NCBI GenBank assembly: GCA_950295325.1
Contig: OX485805.1
Location: 36,133,501-36,197,500 of the forward strand
Direction: 5' to 3'
DNA from: Polytrichum commune
Lineage: Eukaryota; Streptophyta; Polytrichopsida; Polytrichales; Polytrichaceae
Length of the DNA stretch: 64,000 nucleotides
The position numbers and the translations under genes were made by a program. Shown here piece by piece: positions 44,624 through 57,999 of this stretch (position 1 is the stretch's first letter; each line of letters begins with the position of its first letter). The notes under the pieces are model-generated. The model made no database searches. It was not told the origin of the DNA and saw only the letters and a list, made by a program, of their open reading frames with translations.

Positions 44624-44960
44624 CACCATTTATGGTATTTAGTGTCACTTACCCTATGTTGAGGTGTATCTTAGGTTACACTAATGACCAACAACTTCAC
44701 CATCAGTGTCGTCCCATGACACTTGACATTCAAGTGCGTTTACTTATACACCTCTAAACTCCGTAATATCAACCCCCATAATGTCACTCGCTCTCTAATA
44801 TCATGAAACCCTAGGGAACGAATGTTCGTAATTCAAATCTCACTCCTTACTGTCACATTTCTCTCCCTTATATCACAATTTTTCCATTAATGCAAATCGT
44901 CAAAGAAGTCAACCCACACCCTCGCACCGTGCCATGTGTCAAAATGTGGAGTGCCATCTT

Positions 44961-44991
<31 letters not shown>

Positions 44992-45549
44992 TGCTACTTG
45001 TTGAATGTTGGTGCATGCATATGCCACATCACCTGGGAAGGCCAAGTGGAGTGGACCACACCACACAATTAAAATGCTCCATTTTGTGTTGTTCCATAGT
45101 GTCACATGCTACACTAATTCTATAGTATCACGTATCCATCTTAACACTACAAAACTCCGTAATATCATGTGCACTTTGGTTGCCACATGTGTGATACTAC
45201 AGAGTTTAGAGTGTATCTTGGCATGAGCATGTTTAATAGTGTTATGAGGTGTATGCTTATGTTACACGATGGTGTACAAGTTGACTAAAGTGTACACAAT
45301 TGACACTTGGCATTAGTATGCTCAATAACATTATATCTTCCCATTACATACTAAAATCATAAACTCATCATCTCAAGTATCCCAATGTGCTACGCTAAAT
45401 GTCATAATATAATAAATTTTCACTTGAAAATTTACTTATGTTAACATTATCATATTGGCAATTAGAGCACATGACACTTTGAGACCTCTAGGCATCAGGT
45501 TTAGACCCTTCATAAACAGTGTACGTGACACTAAATACCATAAACGATG
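44624..45549. mobile_element. Long ATTTAGTGTCAC-family element
   Basis: The left end CACCATTTATGGTATTTAG and the inverse right end (ACTAAATACCATAAACGATG) bound 926 bp. TA follows the right end; the left flank is AA, so the target duplication is not exact. The interior repeats short blocks such as GTGTCAC, CTCCGTAATATCA and CTTGGCAT. A (CTT)n run at 44959-44989 creates long Phe- or Leu-rich open frames that are not real genes. Confidence 0.65.
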
Positions 45550-46080
45550 TAGTGCCTTTTCCGTTAACGGGCACCTTTTTTGGGCTGCCCAGTGCAAAAA
45601 AGTAAGAAGTGTTGTTAGCCTCTGTGGCTAGTTTTCATTGGCCTTCAACACAATAAAATAAAAGGCTGTGGAAGGACAAAAAGGGGAGTGAGTGTGTCAC
45701 TCATGAAGAGGTCCACCTGGTAGGCTTGGGGTGGCCTTTTTACTGAATAAATGAATTTGTTTGCATTGCTTGTTTTGTAAGTTCTGGGTCACTGGCTGCT
45801 TTCTTGAAAAAGTTCATTGGCTTTTGAACTAAACTGGATAGTCCTATTAGTGTGGGTAGAAAGGTAGTGTGGCGATAATTAGAGTGGGCCACACTAATTA
45901 TCTAGTCAAGGTGGAATTAATGTGGGTTTCAAGACCTCGGGCCTTCTGTTAAGTCTTCATGAAGACTTATGGCCAACACATTGAATATTTGTTATAAGAC
46001 AAAAGTAGGACCAGTTACAATCAAGTGTACGATGAAAATATAAACCTCTACATAAGCTACAAAGAAGGTGAGTGAGATTT
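45550..46080. other. Spacer with a dispersed repeat fragment
   Basis: Bases 45,840-45,990 are related in inverse orientation to 34,740-35,060. They include the palindrome AAGTCTTCATGAAGACTT. No coding exon is seen. Confidence 0.5.
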
Positions 46081-46440
46081 ACGAGGACACTCTCTAACGA
46101 GTTTTTAGCTCTACAGCCACTTCTTGTCGGATATGAAACACATAATTAATGTGAGATGATTAGCAAATCCAAACTGTGTCTGTAGAGATTTTCTCCATAA
46201 TTTTGTGAAGTTCATATGGATATCTTATACATTGTCAAATGAAAGGCTCTCTTTCTTATAAATAGCCCCCACCGCTAAGGTACGTAGAATACCATATTGA
46301 ACCTAGAATGGTTGACAAATTTTGAGCACGTTGCCCAATCTCTTTTAAACACATGCCTTTTGGTGTTTGTTCTTAGATCCACACACCACTCAAATGTGGT
46401 TGTCCATTGAAGATGAGTACCTAATTAGGCTTGCTTACCT
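46080..46440 (+). mobile_element. TTAAGGTAGA-family element
   Basis: Blocks in the family order: GATGATTAGCAAATCCAAAC, TTCATATGGATATCTT, ATTGAACCTAGAATGGTTG, TTTTGAGCACGTTGCCC, CTTTTAAACACATGCC and CTTGCTTACCTTAG. The left terminus is eroded. Confidence 0.6.
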
Positions 46441-46688
46441 TAGATGCCACCCCAAGCTCGCCAATACCAAGTTGCACTACTTTCAAAACAAGATACGGTG
46501 ACGTAAAACGACTCCCCATTTTATTCTTATTATAGTCACTTGTGAGTCACAAAGAAGACCTTATTCAATATCGGATGCTCGGTCAAAAGACTCAATGATG
46601 CATGTCTTGGTGTTCCGCAATTACAACAATTCCTACCTCAAAAATTAAGACTTTATGGAAGGTTAGTGACATTGCCGGCCACATCAAC

Positions 46689-46926
46689 GGAGAGAGGCAA
46701 TTATCACATAATACAAACATATCTCTCATTCATCCAACATAAAAACTTTGAAATAGTATGCAGTCCACATGTTGCTATTTTTTTATCGATTTGACACCAA
46801 AATCAGCTTTAAAGATCTCGAAATAGTGTAGTCTAAGCTAATTGAGATGAACGAACCACGATCATGTCAAGTTTGTATGTTGGATGGATGAGAGGTATAC
46901 TCTTATGCGATAATTCCCTCTCTCCC
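46689..46926. mobile_element. GGAGAGAGGG-family MITE
   Basis: Starts GGAGAGAGGCAATTATCAC and ends GCGATAATTCCCTCTCTCCC; arms CATATCTCTCATTCATCC and GGATGGATGAGAGGTATAC. The flanks ACATCAAC and ACAGCAAT match at 6 of 8 positions, compatible with a decayed 8-bp duplication. Confidence 0.7.
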
Positions 46927-48020
46927 ACAGCAATGGTGTGGTCAATAACCTTTGGAGCGACACACCATAGGGTAAGGTTTACACACAATTGTAAGTTGTT
47001 TGCAAGTTATAGTAGCATCACTTTAGATGTTTGATAAGATTTTATGACACGTCAATGTATGTGAAGGGTGCATGGAGATCACTACTATTGCATAAAGCTT
47101 ATTGTCAAGATTTTGGGATACGGAGGTGCGAATGTATGTATCTTTTTGGGTGAGAATTCCAACATGTTTTTGTCTATGCAAGTACTCTTATTTTTCCCCG
47201 TGAATGGTGCCATGTAATTGATGTTGACCAATCCATGGGAATATGTTGGGAGTCATATTTAACGGTGGACCTTGGAAATGGTTGTGGCGGATGCCGGAAA
47301 CTTTCTACTTATCAAATTTCATAGTACTTGGACACAATGCATGAAGAGAATTTGGAAATAACCAATCAAGATCCTCGGTTTTCTTAGGCTCATCTATAAG
47401 TAGAAGTTTGGTAGCAATGGTCCTTTGTCGGGTGGACACTGAATCATTAACATTATGAACAGACATTTTATTCACGCTGGCCATGAAAGAGGTCTGAAGT
47501 TTCATATTTTTTTATGAAAAAACTTTCCATGAGCCCCATGAGGGCTTTGATGAGTGTGTTGGGGAGGTCAAGTCAAAAGGATTAATGTTGACATAAGGTT
47601 GAGGTTGGTGTTATTGCCACATGCCCATTTGCTCTCGAATTCCAATGTTGGCTTTTGATGTGTTCAAGAGAAGGATATGACTTACTTAGGGTGAGTTTCC
47701 ATGTAGGCCACTCACCCACTAGATTTTAGATAATAGTGGGCTGAAGGTTGTTGCATGTAGGTAAGCACAAGCGAGTACCTATGAGTTAATATTCCATCAC
47801 AAAAGCAAGGTCCCAAAAGTTACCTAACTTCTACATTGATAGCTTTTATTTAAACCTTGCTTTTACCTAGGTGGTGCAATTGTAGATAGATTAGCTCTCA
47901 AATAGGTTAGCTACCTTATATGTTAGCGAACTCATGCAATTGGGCAATGCGGGCACAATATAACTAAAATGGTTACTTACTCTAACTTGAGCTCTAACTA
48001 GATGTGCGGTTGGACCCTAA
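46927..48020. other. Spacer with a one-ended GTGAGTTTCC repeat
   Basis: No exon recognised. At 47,689-47,770 a single end of the GTGAGTTTCCATGTAGGCC element is present, without its partner. Confidence 0.5.
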
Positions 48021-48425
48021 GGGTGAGTTTCCATGTAGGCCACTCGCCCACGAGATTCTAGAAAATAATGGGTCGGAGGTGTTCGCATGTAGTTAAGGAC
48101 AAACCACCATCCAACCACATTATGGCGGGCCACTAGAATGTGGAGGACTGTGGAGATGGGTTGCTAGACTTCCTACGCTCATTTCAACCTACAAGTGCCG
48201 GTCACTAAAGGATTGAGACTAGTTACAAACTCAAGAGAACCAATGTTGGTCTAAAACTCCATCCTTGATAACCGGAGGAGGTTAGTAGGTGGGCCCAAAT
48301 TTGAGAAGATGGGAGTACACAGTTGGCACATACAAACCCTACCCCGCCATATTCTCTCTACAATTGGGTGGGTTTTTCCTTATTCACACTAGAATCCGGT
48401 GGGCAAGCGGCCTACATGGAAACTC
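48021..48425. mobile_element. GTGAGTTTCCATGTAGGCC-family element
   Basis: GGGTGAGTTTCCATGTAGGC at the left is mirrored by GCCTACATGGAAACTCA at the right, with inner CCCACGAGATTCTAG against CTAGAATCCGGTGGGC. About 405 bp, non-coding. A target duplication was not clear. Confidence 0.7.
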
Positions 48426-49498
48426 ATGTTGCATATCTGAATCGAATCTTCAATAATGTCAAGGTATTTAACCAATTTGAAAAGTGCACTTGTAGAGTAA
48501 GAAATTTGCTAAAAATTGACAGTATGTAGCTCAAATACATCTAAGGGTTAAGGACTTGTTAGCTAGTCAAGTGTTGCTAGTTGGCCCAAGGGGCATGTTT
48601 GGTTAAGGTTGCAACTATTTGTTTTTGGTTTTTAAGTCACCCATGAGGGCACCTTTCAGCTCATCATGTCGTCAGAGCCTACTATATCTTGAAAGTTGGA
48701 TGAGAGTCCTTGGACCTCCTCTTGCAATCCAAAAACTTTGAAAGAACTTTAGGATCTACAATAGGCCCATGCCCATTGGACTCGCCATCCTAAGTCCTGG
48801 ATCAGCCTACACAAGGCCAACTTGGCCCACCCATCCTAGTATGACATGCCATAAAGTCAAATTTTAATATCCCGACATCACTCTTTGAGAATGTTAAATT
48901 AAGGCTAAGTGACTTAAGAGATACTACATATAAACCCTTAAACTCACCTTTGAGCTTTTGACATGGAGTTTGATCCCAAGAATGTTTGGATGAATCAACT
49001 GTCTTCACAACATTGTGTAACTTACTTGCAAAAGTACCACATAAGGTGAACATGTCTTAAATGATTAGTTTTTGTTGTTATCCATGGTGATTCTAAACTT
49101 AATTTTCAAAGTTAGGATTTTTCTTGGATCTGCAATGTGATATGAGATTTTAACAACAAATTATGAAGTTTTATAATCTACCATGTTGCTATTGCGATCA
49201 TTCCAAGTCAAAAACCTTGGAACCATAAACAACCAAGTAGAGAACCCCCTTATTTTGACTATTCAACATAGAATGGTTAACAAATTTTGAACACGTAGTC
49301 CAAGCTCTTTTGAACACATGCCTTTTTAATCTCCGTTCTTATATACATGCCTAACCACACACCACTCAAATAAAGATGTCCAAATAAAATAAATAACCAA
49401 ATTAGTCACATTAACTTGACTTGATAAGTGATCTTAAGATCACTATTAAGGTCGCTTGATTTTGACTTTTGTTGATGACTATAAGTTATAACCCACTA
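48426..49498. other. Unassigned spacer
   Basis: No coding exon. A TTAAGGTAGA-family fragment lies at 49,260-49,410 (GAATGGTTAACAAATTTTGA to CAAATAAAGATGTCC). Confidence 0.5.
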
Positions 49499-49686
49499 CA
49501 ATGTTTCTGATATTTGATGCCACTTACTATTCGCGGTTACATAGTGCTACAACTACTTATGGAGAATATCAATCTTTTTACCAAACAAACTTATTTATGT
49601 TCTATAATATCCAAACAACTTATGCTAATAACAATTGCATACCATAAACTTCAAATAGTAAGTGTCATTGAATGCCCTAGACAATG
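49499..49686. mobile_element. ATTTAGTGTCAC-family MITE, TA target
   Basis: CAATGTTTCTGATATTTGATG at the left, inverse at the right ending CCTAGACAATG; TA flanks both ends (49497-49498 and 49687-49688). 188 bp; a diverged copy of the elements at 4.1 and 27.9 kb. Confidence 0.75.
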
Positions 49687-49688
49687 TA

Positions 49689-52353
49689 GTTAACATTGGC
49701 CAAGCCTAGCCTAGAGTGGCACAAACATAGAGGCAATGTGCCAACTTGGAAGTGGTAGGCATTTTATAGTGTAGAACTCATTCGGAATTTGTCCCTCAAA
49801 TCTATCCTACTAACGTATGGAAGGCTATAAGGCCATTGGGAGATAGACTAGAGTCATTGGTCCATCTTGAGCCAAAGAATATGGGTGAGTTATTAGTTGT
49901 GACCTTCATGAAAAGCGTGGTAGAGGCAACACGTGCGCCCAATGTCTTGGACCAAGTCCAATGCAAGCATCAATTTTGTGCTTCTACGGTAAGAAATGGT
50001 TGAAGCGATTTGAAGAATTGTATATTGTTCATTTCAATGACACGATTCAACCATTTCTTACAATTTTAATATATCTTACTCTTTGAAGAATCATATATTG
50101 TCCATTCCAAGAAACTTACAATGCTCCAAACAATGGGCCATGTGGGAATAATGTTTTGGAACAAGGAGTGAGCGCAATGAGTAGTTTGAAAACATAGGAA
50201 GTACTATATTGGTTTCCGACTAATTTGACCAAATTATTGAGGGTGCATTAATATACCTATACTTATTCTAACGCCATTGCCCTAGGGCGTGGCTAAGGAT
50301 GTTTTACGAACAGACAGTCTATTCACTCCGGCCTCCTCCGGAGATCGGAGTTCTTCTTCTTCTTACCTATTCATGAAAACACACCTCAAGAAGTCAAGAC
50401 CCAACCATTTGGCGTTGCATATTCCTAGGACGGTTTTTATTTACAAAAGTTTCTTTCAACAAATGACATAATTTAGTAGATTCTCATGATTTCTTTTGGA
50501 CAAATAAAATTGATTAAGTCAATAAATCCCAAAATAATTCAATAAAATTTGGGACTACCACAATAGTAATGGTAGTGCACACTGCACTTGAAAGATTCAA
50601 TGTGGTATGCTCGGACATTCTATCCCTCAAAATGTGAGATGGTATTTGTGCATTAAGCCTTGTAATGCACCAACCCTAGTAGTCCATTTCACATGTCCAA
50701 TATAGGCGTTTCATATACCTTACATAGGGGACCCTTCTTCCCCTCCTCAGACACACAACCATAACATTGCTAAGCAATGTGGTTATGTTATGTGCACCCT
50801 AAAAATATAACCAAGGGGTGCATAGACCCTACACATGGAGACTTAGATTTAGACTGAGCTCCCATCATCCTATGGCCTACAACTGCTTAATAGTGTTACG
50901 ACTTGTAACAAAAAGGAAAAACATATATGAAATAAGATTATTTTTCAAATGTGTCCCCACAACCTATTAGGATTTATGAGGGATTTTAACACCTTCTAGC
51001 ATGCCTTCACAAAGAAAAATGTATGATGAAACTCATGTGCACTTGATGTCAAATGTAGAAGGGATTTCATATCCTTTATCTTTAGATCTTGTTAAACATT
51101 ATGTTTCATCATGTTTCATCCATGTTCCAAATCCGCTCGTGAATTCAAGATGATTGTTCACCTACCTTTTAAATAACAAGTCATAAACCTTTCAAAACGG
51201 AATGAGTTTATGGGATTGGTGGAAGTGTTCATTATGGACTAGATAACCAGTGAGAGGATAGTGGATGACTCACCGCTCCCACGCCTCGTCATCCACCTAT
51301 TCAAATTGGTTATTGAACATAACCAATCATCTCATGGACAAGATCTTAGAATTATGGATGATATTGCGTCTCCATGGGTGCAAAATCATGATGAGTTATG
51401 ATAACCTTTTTACTTTTGGATGAGCGATTGGTATTGTTACAAAACATCAACTACAATATTGGTGGTATATTTAAGTTTCATAGGCGGAAACGTTTAAAAA
51501 CAAGCGGCTAGTTGCAGGAGTGCTTTACTATAGTATTCATCTTGCACACATGGCCAACTCTGGTTGGTTGTTCGACCAAGACCAAACTTTGACCATTTCA
51601 CATCAATAATCACTTGCAATTGGACTCCACTTGAAGATCGAGTTACTAACATCTTCCATAAGACAAACTATGGTAGAATTCTATGTTTTAATGGGCAGCC
51701 CAAAAATTACAATAAGTGGTAGACCATGTGGATGAAGGCACACCTAAATTAAGGTGGCTATAGTTCCTCAATTATGCCCACCATTGGGATCGTGAGAACT
51801 CACGTTCCCATCCACCGAGAGTACCGAACCGAACGCGTTAAGAGGGCCGGGAACGAGTCTGAACGGGTCGCACCGGGCGGAGAGCGCGGGTGCCCGGGTG
51901 CCTGACCCACGCTGTGCCGGCCCCCTCCCCTCCTTCACCGAGGTGTTGCAAGAAACTTCCAAGCCCCTCCGCCATAGCCAACGACTTGTCGGTCACCAGG
52001 CCATGTTTGCCACACAAATCTTCTCTTTCCGTCAACGTACCTACTTAATTCGATTTACTTCGGGATTTTTCTTTTCTTTTCTTTCAAGTCTTGTGCTCGC
52101 TCCGGTTGGGGTTTCATCGATGGGATGAGGCCTGGAGCTACGACGTTCTTTCTGCTTCCTCTTCGGATTTGTTTCAGCGTGCCTAATTGCCGCGGAGGAG
52201 GCGGGTCGTCGGTTGCCTACGACGACGCTTCTTCTTCAGGTACCGCGTGGAAGTTTATACTTTTTTTCTTCGTCATCAACTAGCGAAATATGTTGCCGGG
52301 GAGAGAGAGGATTCAGATTTTCTCTACTTTGGACTCCCTTCCTGGCGTCCTTG
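49689..52353. other. Spacer and SNAP33 upstream region
   Basis: No coding exon recognised between 49.7 and 51.7 kb. From 51,780 the sequence becomes GC-rich with a pyrimidine-rich tract (51,925-51,940) and CT/TTC-rich stretches to 52,240, the look of a plant promoter and leader. CAG|GTACCG at about 52,237 could be a leader donor. A TATA box is not obvious. Confidence 0.45.
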
Positions 52354-52833
52354 ATGCTCAGAGTTCCTCCTGTACGAATTTTGTCAAGATTAAAGAAATT
52401 CTCTAAGGAAAAGGGGAGGTTTCGGTTGCTAAATTGGTACGAAATTGGTAAATTGGTCAAGAAATTCAGCAACAAACATGCATAGCCACTGTATATCTCA
52501 CTCACGATGCGCGAAGTTTGTGACACAGATTAGCGATAATTAGGCAGACCGGAAGCTCGAGAGAAAATTTTCCAGACCTTCTTGGCTTTCGTCATGCTCA
52601 CACTTTCTTCTGTACGAATTCCATCGAGAGTTCAGCCATTCCGTGAGAAACAGGGGAGGCTGCGGTTGCTAATTTGCTAAAATAGTTCAAGAATTGAGAA
52701 ACATGCATGCATAGCCACTGTATATCTCACTCACTGTGCGGGAAACTTGTGAATTCGACACAGATTAGCTCAGGCGATATTTATTAGGCATACCGAAACC
52801 TCGAGAGAAAGGTTTCCAGACCGCAAGAAGGTA
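52354..52833 (+). repeat. 240-bp tandem duplication in the SNAP33 leader
   Basis: ATGCTCA followed by TTCCTCCTGTACGAATT or TTCTTCTGTACGAATT begins at 52354 and 52594. Both units share GCATAGCCACTGTATATCTC, GACACAGATTAGC, and CTCGAGAGAAA before TTTCCAGACC. The second unit ends five bases before the start codon at 52839. The duplication must lie in the 5'-UTR or in its intron. Confidence 0.85.
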
Positions 52834-52838
52834 AAGAA

Positions 52839-55245
52839 ATGGCAGAAGTTTCAACCAGAAGGCCAGGCTCCGGCCTCTTTGGACGCTCATCACGAGCCGC
52901 TAAAGAGAATCCGTTCGACTCCGACGAGGAGACGACCTCCAAGAATCCATTCGACGATGAGGAAGGGTACGCCAAACCTGCACGCAGCGGGAGGACCGTT
53001 CGCAACAAGGCCTTGGTGTCAGGATCGTCAGCACCGTTGGCACCGTCGGCTCCGCCGTTGCCTTCCGATGAGCTTTTCAGCTACGGATCCTCGAAGCCAA
53101 AAGCCAGCTACGCCGTTCGCCATAGCTCGTATGATGACGATGAAGCTCCGACCGAGGAATATGTGAACCAGGCTGTGCAGGACTTGGAGAGGCATGCTGT
53201 TAAGAAGTCGCAGGAGACGACTTCGACGCTTAAGAATACCCTCAGGGTTGCGAATGATACCATGGGAGTGGGGGTTGAGACGCTGGTCACGTTGCATGAC
53301 CAGGGAATCCAAATTGAGCGCACTCATGAGAGGGCCGTGGACCTCGACCAGCATCTAAGCAGGGTATGCATCTGAGAATTGCGAGTATGTTTTGTCATGA
53401 TTTTGTTGTGGACACTCATTCAATGTGTATGTATATAGGTTAAGTTGATTGAGAGGATTATGTCGTCGGTTTCTTGAGAATTATTACATGGTTGACGTGA
53501 GGATGGAGTATTGAGAGTTAGGATGATGTTAAAGAGTTTGTCGATGATGGTTAAGGGCACACTTCTCATGTGCCGGTCCGTTCCGACGAAATAGAGTTCG
53601 TCGACATCAGCGAAGCTCTCACTAGTATCTTCAAGCATCTTGATGGCCGAGCACTTCCATGTGGAGTAGAGGGAGATCTGCTTTTTGTCCAACATGCAAG
53701 TTGGAATGTGGCCGTCCGCACACTTACCCATTTTGAATGTTCCATTTTCCTAACATTCGGACTTTATATCTTGGGATGTTAGGAAAATGAAAATAAATTC
53801 AAAAATTATGAAAACTTTGGGCAAGGTTTGAATAATAAGAATGTAGCACCTTGATTTTTTTAAAGGGAAATATAACATTCTAGAGTCTGCGCCAAACAAG
53901 TTTGTGGAAATCCAGTTTTCTCACTCAAATGAAAGTCAATTTCTAGGTGCCAGAAAAGAGAGGCAGTCAAGTCCCCCCTCCTTAAACTTCAACTATCCCC
54001 TACAAATGTGCTGACTGCTGCCGATAATAGTTTTCCGGAGTAATTTAGCGCAAACGTCCATGTGGAAGAGGGTCAATTTTTTTGCGATCTAGTGATTTGC
54101 ACCTATTTTTCCGGCACATGAAGTGTGCCCTAAGAGCTTGTCTATGTCACCAATTTTCTTAACGGTTCTGTGGTATGTTGGTCTTGTGGTGCAGGGAGAG
54201 AAACTTCTTGGAAGTTTGGGAGGAGTGTTCTCAAAGACATGGAGACCTAAGAAGGGCAGGAAGATCACTGGACCTATGATTGGACGAGGTAAAGCTTGTA
54301 ATTGCAATCTCTATCTGAATCTTGTGGGAAGAAGGTATTTGTAATTGAAATGGTGTGCAACTTCATTGTGTTGCTGTGATGCCGAGGTGATGTATCTGTT
54401 TGTGGTTCCTTTGAGCAGCCTAAGTTCTTAATGTCCACCATCACTCTCACTTTGAATACGTTTTTTAGTAGCCATTTCCTGGTATTTGGAGGCAAAGCAC
54501 ACTTGTGAAATTGATAATTGGCAATGCTCTCATCATGACTGTAGCATGCAACAGGAACTGTACATTTGTCTTATTGTTCCTTCAGATGTGGTGAAACATA
54601 CTGTATATACAAAGAATCTGATGTAGATCTGGCGAATGTATTCATTGCAGCTGATAAGCCCGGCAAGGAAAGTGCTGAGGACCGGGAAGCTTTGGGCCTG
54701 GATGGACCCATTGTAAAGAAGAAGTCCGGAAGCATCCATGATACGAGCACCTTCCAGGGCCAAGTTGAGGTACAATTCCATAACTTTACTACTTTCAATC
54801 CAAATTCTCCTGTACATTAAAACCGGCCATGTTGAATCTAAACATGTAATGGTGAATCTCCATTCTTTACAAGTATGTCTTTTAATCGTGGTCCTGATTG
54901 ATCTTGAAACAGTCAGAGAGAGACACCCAAGATGACCTGCTTGATGATTTGAGCAGTGTGCTGACGAATTTGAAGGAGGTGGCTATTGATATGAACAAGG
55001 AGGTTGAGAGGTAAGTATATATCTTTCTCTTCCAGGTTTTTGTTTGAAAATGTGATCGTTTGACGAGCAACTTCAGTGCTATCTTGTTCAATGTGGTGCA
55101 TGGTTTGTGACATTGATTGAAGAGATGTGTTATTATTTGCTACAGGCAAGCCCCTGGTGTCGAGCATCTCAGCAGTGACATTCAAGAGCTCAACAACCGA
55201 GTACGTGGGGCAAACTTGCGTGGACAAAAATTGCTTCGCAGATGA
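52839..55245 (+). CDS. SNAP33: SNAP33-type Qbc-SNARE, five coding exons
   Basis: Exons 52839-53363, 54195-54288, 54651-54769, 54913-55010 and 55146-55245; all junctions are GT-AG and in phase; 936 nt, 311 aa against about 300 in the family. The product pairs with plasma-membrane syntaxins and R-SNAREs in exocytosis and cell-plate fusion. Two NPF motifs (KENPFDSDEE, SKNPFDDEEG) lie near residues 25-45. The Qb SNARE helix runs from about residue 110 (EEYVNQAVQDLERHAVKKSQ) with a central Gln in LHDQGIQIERTH. The linker is GEKLLGSLGGVFSKTW. The Qc helix (DDLLDDLSSVLTNLKEVAID) has its central Gln in MNKEVERQAPG. The end is NNRVRGANLRGQKLLRR. There is no transmembrane segment, as expected for SNAP-25-like proteins. 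The frame is intact. Confidence 0.95.
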
Positions 55246-56337
55246 TTCCTGCGTATCATCATTTATTTAACTTGATCATGGCCAATGCTTGAAGTGTGCA
55301 CATTGTTGTGAAGACCTTGACGTGTGCCCAGTTGCCACAAAGTTTTGATTTGAAGTATAAGTTTATGTAAATATCTCTTTGTGGTAGATGATGTTGATCA
55401 GGGCAGCTTGCTGTGACTACGATTCCGGGGGAAAATAACCGATTGACCACAAAGTGGCCTAATCACAGCAAGACTGTCTCCTATAATTGAGGTGGTAGGC
55501 AGAAAATTAAGTGACCTAATTATAGTGGTATTGGACCTTTTTACTCTCCAATTTTTTCTGTCATGTGCTGCAAGTTGCCAACAATTGCTGCGATGACATC
55601 AGACCATACTTTGGCATCCCCTCTCATGACAATATCGTCACATGGTAACACAGGGGCCAGGGTTTGAAACTTTCATGCACTTGGTGATACTGAAGGGAAT
55701 GGTGGTGATGTTTTGAAACAAGTGGTTCACTCTCGCTCAATGATTAGTTGATCGTGTACTTGTTTTCCAAGAAGCAGACAGGAATAGATCTCCATCCCCA
55801 TCTCCAGACATGGATACAATCTCTTCTTTAAGAATTTCAATGTTGTTTTCTGGGTTTGGGAATTCTTGTTTCGAAAATGTGGAATTGCTGAATGGAAATA
55901 AGTTGGCATATTGAAGACCATGTGGAGGTTTTCTGAAACTTAAGCAACCACAGTGCATCTGCCATCAGTAGTTCTGTAAGTACTCCTTAAACCAGACTGT
56001 TCACGCTTAGTATATCAGCTTTTCAAAATTGCCCCATTCACTTGAGCATGAGGGACTTCTTGAACTCTTCTTGCCTTAAGAATAGAAGGCTATTACTACC
56101 TATTAATCAAAGATTGCCAATAGTAGCATTGTCAAGTATTTTTGAACAATCAAAATTGGATGACGGTGTAGTAGCTGATTGTTAGGTAAAAGAAGTGTTG
56201 TCGAACATGAGGTCCAAGGAAAAGGAAAATGAAATGCACCAGCAACAGTTTGGTTTCCTAACACCTACCGAGGGGGCAATAGTAAAAACGAACCCCCTAG
56301 AGGTTGGTTGTGGATTCATTCCGATTTAAGTTCACTA
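55246..56337. other. SNAP33 3' flank and spacer
   Basis: The first few hundred bases should be 3'-UTR. No further exon recognised; minus-strand frames near 55,727-55,958 have no family signature. Confidence 0.5.
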
Positions 56338-57999
56338 TACCGTTTGTGGTATTTAGTGTCACATGCGTAATAGTGTCACTTACCTTGTTTTGAGGCATAT
56401 GCTAGGTTACACTAATGACCAACAACTTTATCATTAGTGTCACCTCGTTACACTTGGCATTCAAGTGCACTAACTAATATCTTGGCATGAGTATGTCCTG
56501 TATTTATGTAGAGTGTTCTCAAAGAGAAATCTCACGTCATGGGTCCACGCACGGTACAGTATGATTTTGTATGAAATTTGATTTACACGAAGAGACATAA
56601 CTATTCAAATTGTCAACGTTTTCATGTGAAGATCAAAGGTTTCTCACACGTGCTATTGCTAGAGAATTTCATAATTTGTTCTCACGAATGCCTAATTATT
56701 TCTTGGGAGCTTGACGTTAATGTTTATTGCTATGTTCCCTCCCCAAAACCCTATTATGTACCAATTGCATCATAGAAAATCATACCAATTTGTATTTGAA
56801 ACATGACTACGATGTTCCACATACTTATAACAAATTATCAAATTTTGTAAGCATCTCTTCTTTTGGGAACAAACTCACCTACTATATCTCAATTTGAAAT
56901 GTCAAGTGGAACCATTATGCAATGCTCTTCTTACATGATTACAGATGAATTTGTGGATGAAAAAAATGAATATTTTAAACTGAAAATTTTCAATGAATAC
57001 AATTGAAAAATATGGATTTTTTTATTATATAATAAATTTGAATATCTCGATAGAGTTTGAAATTTCAATGAAAATCGAAAATCAAAAAAATCAATTAAAC
57101 CATTTTTTTAGATTAAAATTTTAAATAAAATTGCCACCGGATTTTATTTGTTTATGTATGTATCGTACAAAACAATTTTGTACAGAATGCATGTGTGTAT
57201 GCATGGCATTGACAATGTATGTAAGAGGACACATGTTGTTTGTACCAACAATATGTGTATCAAGGTGAAGAAGGGAGGGATGAAGAATATCAACAATAGA
57301 GGGGAGGGAGATAGATGATGTCAATGATGTTCAAATTTTAAAGGTTTTGGGTTTAGGTGTTGAAGTCGACACCTAAGAGATGGCGTCTACCGAAGAAAAC
57401 AATAAGCAAAGTCTTGAAAAATGAACGTGCAGGGGTGACAACCACACCCATAATTGGTGGACAACAACCCACACAAGGCAACCACCAAGACCAATACAAA
57501 TTGCAAGCATGATACAACAACCCACAGGTCACCATCCACCGAATTAGTGTACCCAACCCACAAAAATGGCTACCGAAGTGCTTCTGAAACAACGGTGTTT
57601 AGCCATAATTATTGATATTGCAACCAAATCAACCAAAAAACTAGGTCAAACCCATAATGGGTTGATATCATGAACATTCCAGTGGAAACGACAATTAAAG
57701 TGGCAGTTCTAGTCATAACACCAGTGGACATGGCCGCTACCAGCACCGTGGCACATGATTGATTTGAACACGATTTTCTCTAGTGATGGTGGTGGGTCAT
57801 GGGGACTTATGAGCATAGGCATACATGCATATGGCGGGTATGTAAGAACATGGGAGGCACATGGGCATGGGCATATGGTTGCATAGGTGTATAGGGTTGG
57901 GTTCATCTGGGATATTAATTCATTTAAACTGGCGCAATGGGTCACGTTGACACAGGTTTAAGCTAGTAGTGTACGTGACACTAAATATCATAAACGGAA
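56338..57999. mobile_element. Long ATTTAGTGTCAC-family element
   Basis: Left end ACCGTTTGTGGTATTTAGTG; right end CACTAAATATCATAAACGG as inverse. Subterminal blocks GTTACACTAATGACCAACAA and CTTGGCATTCAAGTGC match the element at 44.6-45.5 kb. The AT-rich middle (56.6-57.9 kb) is unrelated and non-coding. TA precedes the left end; the right flank is eroded. Confidence 0.6.

Noticed and set aside
44890-45125. Phe-rich and Leu-rich small proteins
   Set aside because: Encoded by a (CTT)n microsatellite inside a non-coding transposon.
53742-53791. Small hairpin with CATTTTCCTAACAT arms in SNAP33 intron 1
   Set aside because: Short AT-rich arms; not distinguishable from chance or a MITE relic, so not listed as an RNA gene.
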